Part shown: one piece after another, positions 22,092 through 31,150 of the stretch | Numbering within the stretch: the stretch's first letter is position 1 | Layout of the letters: the number at the start of each line of letters is the position of its first letter | DNA from: Purpureocillium takamizusanense | Lineage: Eukaryota; Ascomycota; Sordariomycetes; Hypocreales; Ophiocordycipitaceae | Assembly: GCF_022605165.1 (NCBI RefSeq) | Contig: NC_063070.1 | Coordinates: forward strand, 2,232,001 to 2,296,000 | Length of the DNA: 64,000 nucleotides | Reading direction: 5' to 3' | The notes under the pieces: model-generated | What the model was told of the DNA's origin: nothing | The model's database searches: none | Seen by the model: only the letters and a program-made list of their open reading frames with translations | Program-made: the position numbers and the translations under genes

Positions 22092-23903
22092 TCACTGTGT
22101 CTTGCTGCCAGCATCGTCTTGGAGCTGGCTCTGCAGCCCGCGCTTGTCCACGCGCATCGCCAGGCCAATCTCTCTCTCCCCTTCACGCAGCCGCGCCTTG
22201 CTCACCGCCACCTCCCTGTCCCGTCTGCGCTGCTGCTCCTCCACCGCGCGGTCCCTCTCCCGCAGCGCACGCTCCCGCCGCTCCCTGCGCGCCCGCTCGT
22301 CCCTCTCCTTCTCCTCTCGGTTCTCGCCGTCGGCGTCGCCACCCTCGGCCTCCGATGGCGGCGGCGGAAGCGTCTGCACATACGCCTCCACAAGGGGGTC
22401 ACGCACCTCCGGCGCGAGCGAAATGTACCGCACGTCGCCGAGCACCTGCGTGGGCAACCCGCCGCCGCCAGTGGCGAGTGACTTGCCGTGCAATCGGCTC
22501 CCAGGCTGGGCCTTGAGCAGCGCCGTCAGGTCAGCCTTGAGCTTGGCCTGGGGCATCTTGAGCCTCGTAATGTGCTCGCGATACGCCTTCTCGCGGTCCT
22601 TGTCCGAGAGTTTGAGGTCGCGCATGGGCTCCTCGCGCTTGTACTTGCGCTTGAACTCGGGCCAGTAGAGCTTGGGCGTGGCCTTTTCCTGCAGAAAGGC
22701 CATGTAGGCTATGCGCGGGTCCTTCTTCTCCTGCAGCGCCCGCTGCTCCCTGAGCGCCGCGATCTTGTCGCGCGACCACTGGTCCCAGCACTCGCGGCGG
22801 GCCTTCGTCGTCGCGAGGGCCGTATAGCGCGGGTCGTCGACGACCTTGCCCTCTTCGAGGAGCTTCTCCCAGGGGCTGTAGGGGTTGATGTTGAAGTCGT
22901 TGAGCAGGTCCTGAAACAGGAGCTGGGCGTCCTCTTGGGAGAATTCCACGCCTGCAGTGCCCTCGGGCCACTCGTCCATGTTGCCGTCGTCGTAATCCCC
23001 GGGCTCGAGGCCGTAGTCCTCGCCCATCATCTGCAGCTGGGCCTGTATGTCTGCCTCTGTGAACTCAACGGGCCCTTCTGGCTCGTTGGCTTCTTCTCGT
23101 GCGTCGTCCGTTCGTTGTCGTTTCGAGGCGTGTTCCGCGTCACCGTCATCGCCGTCGTCGGCCGCCTCATCGTCAGTGACCTCGACCTCGACTTCTTCAT
23201 ACTCGGAACTGTCGCCTTCAAAGTCCTGGCGCGCCGTATTGTCCTTTGGTCTCATCTCCACAGCGGCATCCTCCTCTTCTCCCTCATCACCGCCACAAGC
23301 CTTCTTTCGTATTCGGGCTTTGTCAAGCTCCAGAATGCTGGGCATCAGCTTCTCAGGTATGCGCCAGTAGCTCGCGTTCTTCACAGGGTTGTATACGAAG
23401 CGACGCGAGTACTTTGTGTAGACTAGGATCCACGGCTCGAAGCCCGGTATGGGCTCTTTTCTTCGCGGCTTGTCGATGGGCTGGGGTCGCGGGCGGCCCT
23501 CGAACCCGCCGCGCCCCCCGCGCCCGCTATGCCCGCCCCGGGATTGATGCTGGGGTTGCGGGTTCCGCTGCGCGAGGAAAGCATTTGCAACGCGCGGGTC
23601 GGAGAGATTGGGGATGTTTGGGTACGGCGTTTGCGCCGTCGTCGGGGCCGGCTGCAGCTGCGGCTGGGGGGGGAGGCCAGGCCGCTTGTATGTGGATTCC
23701 TTGGTCTCGGCATTGTAGAAGTACGTGTGTCCGCTCGGGGCCTTGTGCTCGGTCCAGCCGGGAGGGAGAGGCGCCGCTGCTGCTGCGGCGGCGGCGACGC
23801 CCGGCGAGGGTTTGTACGTCGACTTGAGCATGTTGCCGGGTGGTGGCCGACGAGGTGGGTGGTGAGAGGTCCGAGATACAGGCGGGTTTGGTGATCCATT
23901 CAT
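22092..23903 (-). CDS. WW and FF domain protein (URN1/TCERG1-like pre-mRNA splicing factor)
   Basis: Single exon, 603 aa, nuclear. Seen: a Pro-rich start, a WW domain at about residues 45-76 (PLPPGWTEHKAPSGHTYFYN, followed by a Pro), a Gln/Arg/Gly-rich linker, a second weak WW-like stretch (PGFEPWILVYTKYSRRFVYN), a highly acidic region with basic KRQR, then FF repeats from about residue 325: one around LFQDLLNDFNINPYSPWEKL and DDPRYTALATTKARRECWDQW, another around DPRIAYMAFLQEKATPKLYW. The C-terminus is an Arg/Glu-rich charged helix. WW domains bind Pro-rich splicing proteins and FF repeats bind phospho-CTD or splicing partners; the layout fits the Urn1 family better than Prp40, which has two clear WW domains and more FF repeats. 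It converges with the Nudix fusion gene across 217 bp. Confidence 0.9.
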   Translation of the reverse strand: MNGSPNPPVSRTSHHPPRRPPPGNMLKSTYKPSPGVAAAAAAAAPLPPGWTEHKAPSGHTYFYNAETKESTYKRPGLPPQPQLQPAPTTAQTPYPNIPNLSDPRVANAFLAQRNPQPQHQSRGGHSGRGGRGGFEGRPRPQPIDKPRRKEPIPGFEPWILVYTKYSRRFVYNPVKNASYWRIPEKLMPSILELDKARIRKKACGGDEGEEEDAAVEMRPKDNTARQDFEGDSSEYEEVEVEVTDDEAADDGDDGDAEHASKRQRTDDAREEANEPEGPVEFTEADIQAQLQMMGEDYGLEPGDYDDGNMDEWPEGTAGVEFSQEDAQLLFQDLLNDFNINPYSPWEKLLEEGKVVDDPRYTALATTKARRECWDQWSRDKIAALREQRALQEKKDPRIAYMAFLQEKATPKLYWPEFKRKYKREEPMRDLKLSDKDREKAYREHITRLKMPQAKLKADLTALLKAQPGSRLHGKSLATGGGGLPTQVLGDVRYISLAPEVRDPLVEAYVQTLPPPPSEAEGGDADGENREEKERDERARRERRERALRERDRAVEEQQRRRDREVAVSKARLREGEREIGLAMRVDKRGLQSQLQDDAGSKTQ

Positions 23904-24092
23904 TGTCAGGCGCCGAAAAAACTCCAGGCCAGGCGCGACCGCTAGGGTCGGTTTGCAGGCACTTTACAGTGGAGAGCGGCTGGTCTACCCTAAGGCCCTG
24001 CTCGGCTGCCTCTGTTAGCATTACCTTGGGGTCTAGAGAGTGACTTCGGCCCACTGCATAAAAAGCTGCTAGGGGGTCAAAGTACCGTTTTC

Positions 24093-24110
24093 AACCCCTA
24101 TTGGCGCGTT
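24093..24110 (+). repeat. Left terminal inverted repeat of the Harbinger element
   Basis: AACCCCTATTGGCGCGTT; its reverse complement matches the right end with one T/C difference. Followed inward by TATACT after 3 bases, as at the right end after 4. Confidence 0.8.
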
Positions 24111-24239
24111 ATGTATACTTTCCCTTACTACCTTCCTTATTGAGACCGGCTGCGGTAGTATTCTAGTCGTAGGCGCGCCTATCGGGGTTATTAAATTTAC
24201 TACTTTTTAAAATACTATACCTATAACCCTTACGATACC

Positions 24240-24930
24240 GCATAAGAAGACCCGCGCCGCCGTTATTACTAAGCCCGCTACCGAAGAAGAGATATCTATC
24301 GTTATGGAAGATATCTCTAACGAGCCTAGTCCGATAGAATTAATACCGCCGCCGCCGCCGCCCGTAAGACTAAAGTAAGCTTCGATAAGCGCTACCGAAG
24401 CTATCTTAAACGACGATAGCGTAGCTAGCGAGATTAAGGGAAAAAAGGCCTCGAAGAGATATATATAGCGGCCCGAGATAATAATATTATTCCTTAAGTT
24501 CTTATATAAGGCTTAAAATAAGGGTAGGCTCGAGTTAAATAAAGCTATATATATAAAGTCGATAATAGAGACAATTATATTATTACTTAAGGACCGTTTT
24601 TTATCGCTATACTTAAATTAGACCGTTAAGAGACTATATAACTATTATAATAACCTTTAGAAGAAATATCGCTATTTCTTATAGATAAGAGACTTTTATA
24701 GTATAGGCTATATATATAATAAAGAGATAAGTATATTTAAGGCTATAAATAAATAATAGGCTAAATATAATTAAAGATTTAAAGAAAAGGGGTATTAATT
24801 ATATATAGTTAGCTTGCCTTAAGTAAGTCTATATAATATTATTTTCCTATTAAATACGTTTATTATTAGCTATATTATTAAAGTCGATAATAATAAAGGG
24901 ATTAAGGTAATTAATCTTAATAGCTTCTTA
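24240..24930 (+). pseudogene. Harbinger Myb/SANT-like protein remnant
   Basis: From about 24440 to 24800 a single plus frame shows a continuous protein-like pattern interrupted only by TAG/TAA. Key stretches are LLLKDRFLSLYLN, then KKYRYFL followed by a stop where Trp is expected, IRDFYSIGY, and KEISIFKAINK: the spacing of the trihelix/Myb-SANT-like DNA-binding domain carried by Harbinger elements as their second gene. The upstream 24240-24360 is less mutated, Pro- and Glu-rich. Non-functional as it stands. Confidence 0.65.
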
Positions 24931-25809
24931 TAAATAAAGGAGGCCTAAGAGACTATTAAAGAAGCTAAAGCTAATAATAAAGCTAAAGATAAAGATAAAG
25001 TTAAAGATAAAGGTATATAGCTATTAATATTAACGCTAATATTAAAGGCATTAATAATAACGCTAGCTATATAAGGTATTTTAGTTACTTCTTTATTATT
25101 TAATTAATAAGTAATAAAGTAAACTATAAGCTCTATATTATTATTATAGTAGTTAAGGAAGAAGTAAATAGTCGATAATAATATTATAGGCTTATTAGAT
25201 TTAGTCTTTATATCTCTTTATAATTTAGTATTATTATAAACTTTATTTATAATATTAAATTATAAGCTTAGCGCTAATAATATCGAGAAGGCTTTAAGGG
25301 ATTATAAAAGTTAGTTTAAGTAACTATAGCTATATTAACTTATTAAGTTTATTATTACTATAATAAAGAAATATTAGGTAATTATATAAAATAGCGCTAG
25401 CGATAATAAGGTATTAAAGAAGGTATACCTTAATAGCTAAATAAGGCTATTTATTAAAGGCATTAATAAAGCTATTAATATAAGCGTTAATAAAGCTATT
25501 AATATAGGCGTTAAAAGGGTAGGCCTTATTAACGATAAAGATAATAACTTTTTTATATAAGCGGCTAGCTAGTTAGCCTTATAGGCTAAATAGCTATTTA
25601 AATATATATAAAGTATGCCTTTTTACTCCTTTATAATATAATATATTATAGCTATATTTTTAACCTTTTAACCTCTCTATTCTTTATTAAAGCTATTATT
25701 AAATATATCTTTACTTTCTATTATATCTATAAGGTATACTTTATATATATCTTAGTTATCCTTTACGATAATATTATAAAACTCCTTTATTATCTCGCTA
25801 GCTAGCTAA

Positions 25810-26950
25810 ATTACTTTCTTATATAATTAATCGAGATCTTCCTTTAACTTAGCCTTAAATAATATATCGATATTACTATTAAGCTAGATAAAGTTCTAAA
25901 GGCCTATTATAATATATATAATCTTTATTTAGCTATAGAAATAGTATTCTATTAAGTTATACTTTACGATCTTAAACTTCTTTTTTAGCTAATTAAAAAC
26001 CTACTTTATAATAACTTAAAGCTTTATATAATAAAGATTAAAAAGCTCTTTAGCTTTAATAAGCTTATTTAATATATATCTTTAATTATCGAGATAATAA
26101 TAAACGCTAACTAAAGGTATAAGGATTCCTTTAGATATAAGGAAGCCTTAATCGCTAAGATAATAATAGTTCGTTAATACTTTAAAGCTTATATTTATCG
26201 TAATTTATAAAAGTATTATATTATTTATATTACTTTTTACGTTAATAAGAACGTATATAAAGAGCCTATTAAGTATTATAGTAATAAGTATATTTTACGT
26301 TAAGTTACCTTTATAATTATAAAACTAGCATTAATAAGTCTTTAATATTTAAGCTATAATTAAGGTCTTATTAATAACGCTAATATAGTTAATAAAGGTA
26401 TAATATTTTATAGACTTAGCGATACTTAAAAATATAAAGCTATTTAAAGGCTAATAAATAAAGGTAATATATAACTTCTATATAGGATTTAAGACTACTT
26501 AAAAGATAATTAATATAATACTTTTATTAATATTAAATAAGGTTATTACGGACCGTTAAACTTACCTATAGCTATATATATAAAAGAAGAATATAACCTT
26601 TATCTTTAAGGACTAATATCGTAACTACTTTAGGTTTATATTTACCTTTAGCTAGCTATAGAGCTTATAGAAGGTCTCTTTATCTATTTAAAATAGGCTA
26701 AAGAAAGCTAACTTTAGACCTTTAAGTAAATTATTAACCTTTATAAAAGTAGCTTTAAGTCTATTAGCGTTAATAACTTTACGAGCCTTATATAAGATAT
26801 AAGACCTTTAAATTAATATATTATATAACGTTATAACGAGGCTATTAACTAAGGCTATAATAATAGTATTTAACGTAAGCTATTAATAAAGGAATAAAAA
26901 TTACTATTACCGTAATTATTATAGTTAAAAAGATATCTTTATATATAATT
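25810..26950 (-). pseudogene. Harbinger (DDE_Tnp_4/HARBI1-type) transposase remnant
   Basis: On the minus strand the C-terminal half reads, with stops at mutated codons, LTNYYYLSD, GFLISKGIP, then KAKELFNL at about 26035-26060, VF and LKKKFKIVKYNLIEYYFYS, IKIIYIIIGL, a stop, NFI, a stop, LNSNIDILF. These match the order of the DDE_Tnp_4 core: the LxxAYYLxDxGYP block, the NPKELFNLRHxxLRNxIERxFGxLKxRF block, and the ALHNFIRLNS block. An upstream stretch (about 26560-26700) resembles the HTH region ahead of the first catalytic Asp. Many TAG/TAA codons make it dead. Confidence 0.75.
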
Positions 26951-27027
26951 ATAGCGCGATAAGTAAGACGATTTAAGCCGTTAAGGCTACTCTCTTATAT
27001 ATATATAAAATATATATAGTATAGAGG

Positions 27028-27045
27028 AACGCGCCGATAGGGGTT
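27028..27045 (-). repeat. Right terminal inverted repeat of the Harbinger element
   Basis: AACGCGCCGATAGGGGTT; reverse complement AACCCCTATCGGCGCGTT pairs with the left end at 17 of 18 positions. Confidence 0.8.
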
Positions 27046-27068
27046 ATTATAAAGGGTTAATTAAGAAA

Positions 27069-27136
27069 CTATACCTTTAAAGCGCGGGTTTCTTTATAGC
27101 ACTATAATAATTACCTTATAGCTTAAAAAGGTATAG
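27069..27136. repeat. Small inverted repeat, possible MITE remnant next to the Harbinger element
   Basis: CTATACCTTTAAAGC (27069-27083) is mirrored by GCTTAAAAAGGTATAG (27121-27136) with one base inserted. The 68-bp unit lies just outside the right terminal repeat in DNA that is still RIP-like. It may be part of the same transposon or a second short element. Confidence 0.4.
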
Positions 27137-27304
27137 ATACTAAGAAAATGCGTCCTTTTAGGTATAGCGGTAGAAGATATATCGCGACGTCTATATAACT
27201 TAAGACCCCTGCCGTTCCCTTCGTCTAACCTAATTTTCTATTGCCGGAAGAGGATAAGAGGCATTTTTCATTTTATCTGCGTCCTTAAAAACCTACTTTT
27301 GCCA

Positions 27305-27325
27305 CCTCTATTATGCTAATAGAGG
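27305..27325. repeat. Perfect 9-bp hairpin at the edge of the AT-rich block
   Basis: CCTCTATTA, loop TGC, TAATAGAGG. It sits where base composition returns to normal; no following T-run, so no reason to call it a terminator. Confidence 0.5.
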
Positions 27326-27779
27326 CTTGCCGAGCAGGGCCTAAGCCTTCCGAAGCCAGCGAATTAATACGTAGGAGTGCAGTGTGTCAAGACGTCGCAT
27401 AAAGTACATTGCTCGCGAGTGAAATATTCCAGGATCCTGTATGGCAGACTTTATCTTTAGTTAAGCAAGGACTCGCTCAATCGGCACGGTGTATGTAGCA
27501 ATAGCAAGAAGAGCGCATAACACCTTTGGGCTCCTGCGTCGGTAAGCCAGAGGCTAGGAGCAGCAGAGAGCTCTGGCACGATCTCCCCCTACGTTGTTCC
27601 CAACATCCTGGACAACCACCTCAGCACCGACCCTTGCCTCACCTTATTAACGCGCGCCTCCTCGCTTCAACTCACCTACGGCGTGCCTGTTCATGCCAAT
27701 GTGTAGAATCAAATATCCGCCGCTCACTCCTCGCATGACACCTCAGGAATAGTAGCATCGCCGCGACAGCAGACACCCA

Positions 27780-28939
27780 ATGGCGCCGGTGCGGGCCAAC
27801 AGCGGCTCAGGCAGCCGGCCAGCCGCCCCGACGTCGTCCCTTGGCCGGATATGGAGGGTCAGTTGAGATTCTCTGCCTCTCTGTATTGCCTTGCCGGGTG
27901 GCATTGACTGACGATGGATGCGCGTTGCAGAACACTCATGCGCCCGACTACGTTGGCTTCCTCGTCTTGCTCGCGGCCTGGATCGTGGTAAGCCTCACTC
28001 CCTTCTATGCCACCTCCGCTGCGGCCTCGTCTGACGTACATACATACAGATCGTCAGTCTCGTCACGCCGTTCCACCGCATGTTTTTCATCAACGATCTC
28101 ACCATCTCGTACCCGCACGCCGAACATGAGCGCGTCTCCGTCCGTACGTTCCGCTCCGCCCATGCTCCTCCTTTCCACGCTTCTCTTCGCGTCACCCAGA
28201 GAGCATGCTCACTCACAGACTCGTCTCCCATCTAGCCATGAACTTTGTCTACGCCCTCTTCGTACCCCTGGGCGTCCTCATCGCCTTCAACATCGCCCGC
28301 CGCAGCCCCTTCGCCAAGCACGAGGCCACCTACCTCCCCTTCCTCATCAGCATCACCCTCACCTCCGTCCTCACCGACATCGTCAAGAACGCCGTGGGCC
28401 GCCCCCGGCCCGACCTCCTCGCTCGCTGCGCCCCAGCCCCTGGCACCAAGCCCGACGTGCTCGTCACTATCGACGTCTGCACCGCCACCCCGCGCGACGG
28501 CCATGCCCTGCAGGACGGCTGGCGCTCCTTCCCCTCGGGTCACTCGTCATTTTCCTTTGCCGGGCTCGGCTTCCTGAGCCTCTTCCTCGCCGGCCAACTG
28601 CGCGTGTTTCGTTACGCTGCGGGTGGCCGCGACCTCAGCCGGGCGCTGCTCTGCCTGACTCCCCTTGTCGGCGCCGCATTGATTGCCATCTCCCGCTGCG
28701 AGGACTACCGCCACGATGTCTACGACGTGTGCGTCGGGTCCGCCCTCGGCATGGCGGTAGCTTATTGGAGCTACAGACGGCATTGGCCGCGGCTGTCGGC
28801 GGCCACGTGCGATGAGCCGTATCCGCCGCCGAGCGCAGAAACCCGGTCGCCGGCGTGGCATCGCGTTCGCGATGAGGAGGAGGGCGTCGACGTAGGCCAC
28901 GATTATGAACTGGAACATGTCCCATCCGCGAGAGGCTGA
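27780..28939 (+). CDS. PAP2 lipid phosphatase (LPP/DPP1-type phosphatidate or DGPP phosphatase)
   Basis: Exons 27780-27857, 27931-27987, 28050-28143, 28236-28939; 310 aa. An integral membrane enzyme that dephosphorylates phosphatidic acid, diacylglycerol pyrophosphate or related lipids. Seen: the fungal start region YVGFLVLLAAWIV-IVSLVTPFHRMFF and ISYPHAEHERVSVPM, then transmembrane helices and all three PAP2 motifs: KNAVGRPRP (K-x6-RP), FPSGH, and SRCEDYRHDVYD (SR-x5-H-x3-D), with the catalytic His in the last. The junctions are confirmed by phase and by the conserved VPMNFVYALF across the last intron. The C-tail is acidic and cytosolic. Substrate preference cannot be read from the sequence. 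It is the first intact gene to the right of the transposon. Confidence 0.93.
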
Positions 28940-29149
28940 TATTGCAGCAGGGTCTCCGATGATAGAAGGGCTCGGATAGGGAGCGGTATTCTGGCTATAG
29001 CAGAGCCCTGGCTATAGCAGGGCTTGTATGATAGACGTATGGCATGACCAGCGCGCGTTACCAAATGTATTGTTACAAGGCTGTCTGAGCAGTATCAACG
29101 GCAGCAGCCCATACTATGTCGTCTAATCCCACCATGACCTCGGCCTCTT

Positions 29150-30110
29150 CTACTTCTCCTCGGTGTCCTCGCTTTTAGCCAGATCATGCTCCTTCAATAG
29201 GGCCGTGATCTCGTCTGCACTCCACAGCCGGTGGTAAATCTTGCCATCCTCGGTTTGTCCTACCGTCGCGAATTCAACTGCACCTGGTCAGAAAATGTCG
29301 CAAATTGAGGCTCCATACGGATCGAATGACGACCGCCACTTACTCTTCTCGCTGCTCAGCTTGGTCGAGTCCATTGTCTTGCTCAGCACCTTGACCGCCA
29401 TGCCGCATGCCTCCTTGAGGGTGCAGTCCTCCTTGTAGTCCTGCTTGAGCAGGCTCTGCGCGCTGGCGTTGTTGGCACCGGCACTCGTGGCTTTCCAACC
29501 ACCGTAGTTGCCCGACGGGTTGCTGAGGTACAGCTGGAACTGCCGCCGCGGGTCCCAGCCAGCGTAGATGAAGGAAACGCCAAACGGCCGCAGACCGCCG
29601 TGCTGTGTGTAGCCCTGCTTTAGGTCGCACAGCCGGCGGACCAGCTGCTCGCAAGGGATGTCTTCGTTGTAGGTGAGGAGGTAGCGCTGGGCGGCTTGCC
29701 GGGCGTAGTTGATGAGGATGTTGGCATCGGCGGTCATGCCGGCGACGGCGCAGATCATGTTGCTGAGGCACAGCGGGTGTCAGCTAATCGGCTCGTTTTG
29801 TGCTCCGCTTCTCTTCAAACCCATGCGTGCATGTCTTACTCGTTGAGAACGTAGAGCTTCTCGGCCGACGTGTCCTGCTCCAGCAGCTTCGACGTCACTT
29901 TGCGCTCGGCGGCGAGGACGATGCCGTCCTTGGCGAGGATGCCAATGGCGGTGCCGGCGTGTGAGATGGCTTCCAGAGCGTACTCAACCTGATACAGGCG
30001 GCCCTCAGGCGAGAAGATGGTTGTCTGGGCGGGTCAGCGCGAGTGCCCCGTCATGGTGCCATGAGCTTGCGGGTTGCTGTACGTACTCTGGAATCGTAAC
30101 GGCGAGACAT
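29150..30110 (-). CDS. PRE9: 20S proteasome subunit alpha type-4 (alpha-3, PRE9/PSMA4)
   Basis: Exons on minus: 30110-30087, 30024-29840, 29762-29344, 29277-29150; 251 aa. A structural outer-ring subunit of the 20S core particle, the one non-essential alpha subunit in yeast. Seen: the alpha-type signature split by intron 1, MSRRYDSR then [19 protein letters not shown], followed by [53 protein letters not shown], and [11 protein letters not shown]. The C-terminal exon gives [18 protein letters not shown] and an acidic tail. The 24-nt first exon is supported by the canonical MSRRYDSR start, GTACGT donor and CCCAG acceptor. Length matches the family (about 250). It is transcribed away from the BYE1-like gene across a 1-kb shared promoter region. 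Confidence 0.96.
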
Positions 30111-31150
30111 GATTGCGGCTGCGAACGATTGCTGTGGGGGGGACGTTGCTTGTCCGTCAGAGGGAGAGTGCCACGCTTGAGCAACGACGGAAGTGTTGGC
30201 GGCCGAGATGGTGAAGCGTTGCGGGTTCACAGGCTTCAGACTGGAGATGTTGCAGGGCGGCGTCACTGGGTGGCAGGCGGTCGGAGCTCCAGGCACAGAG
30301 CTGCCGCGTAGCTTCACGGCCAGGCTGGGCCGGTCACGCTCCATTGGGACCGCGTGCAAGGCAGGTGGACCACCCTCAGTACATCTGTGCCGAAGTTCAT
30401 CCGCTCCCGACCCTCGTCCCTGACAGACGTCGATGTGGGCAAGTGGGCCAGGCCAGGAAACGGCACGGAAAAACTTGGTGCCTCATCGGTCAGGTGTCTA
30501 GCACCTTCTGCGGGCAGCAATCTCGGCCCAGGACCTAGCCTGTCGCGTGCAGCTAATGCTGGCGGTGGGCATATTTGTCCAGCCCGTTAACTCCTACCGT
30601 GCCACATCTCACTCCTGCCATCTCCACCACCCAAACACAACCTGCCCAAAACCTCAGATTTCATCATTTCCTACCCACATCTCTCCATCTGCCCGCGCCA
30701 CAGCAGCCATATTCTGTCGACCCCCGGCACGCAGCGTCACAACTGCCTTCTGTAGGGCGCTACCAGCAGTTTCGCCCCCGCGGAGCTTTTGAGGGACGGT
30801 TTCACGCGCCTGACGCGACGCCTACGTCAACGGCTCTGCTCGCGTACGAGGCTCAAGTTCGCCGTCTAGGCTTGAACTTTTGCGTCTCTCTTTTTGGCGC
30901 GTGTTGAGAGACATTTTGAAACGTGCGTCTGCCTGACTGGCGACGACGTCGTTTGTTTCGAGGATTGGGGGATTCTGTCGCGCGTTTGGAATCGGACGTT
31001 CGCCACTATAGTCGTGATCTAGTGCAGTCTGCTTCGTAAAACCACATGTCCATCTGGCAGGACAGACAGGCTTTGTTTCCTCCGCAACAGTAGACAATCG
31101 GTCAAAGTCCACGCGACCCCTCCGGCACGTTTCCCATCACAGGCATCGCC
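30111..31150. other. Divergent promoter region, PRE9 and BYE1-like
   Basis: One kb between two diverging start codons. The nearest thing to a proteasome PACE element (GGTGGCAAA) is GGTGGCAGG near 30268, an imperfect match I do not call. The BYE1 side has pyrimidine-rich sequence close to the start. No other gene seen. Confidence 0.5.

Larger units (their letters stand above)
24093..27045. mobile_element. RIP-mutated PIF/Harbinger DNA transposon
   Basis: A 2.95-kb AT-rich block with sharp edges against GC-rich flanks. Ends are inverted repeats (24093-24110 and 27028-27045, 17 of 18 match) and the TATACT just inside is also shared. It contains two opposed gene remnants: a Myb/SANT-like protein on plus and a DDE_Tnp_4 (HARBI1-type) transposase on minus, the classic two-gene Harbinger layout. 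Every remnant frame is broken by TAG/TAA where Trp or Gln is expected, and CpA/TpG dinucleotides are nearly absent, as RIP produces. A 3-bp target duplication could not be resolved. The decamer GGGGTTATTA recurs subterminally at 24184-24193 and 27040-27049. Confidence 0.85.
27046..27779. other. Right flank of the transposon and 5' region of the PAP2 gene
   Basis: 27046-27300 remains AT-rich and CpA-poor outside the terminal repeat, consistent with RIP leaking into the flank or an adjacent element. From about 27340 the sequence is ordinary GC-rich intergenic DNA up to the PAP2 start. No gene seen. Confidence 0.5.

Noticed and set aside
27298..27306. TTTGCCACC, an exact reverse-complement proteasome PACE element
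   Set aside because: It lies about 2.8 kb beyond the start of the proteasome gene, with the PAP2 gene between; probably chance.
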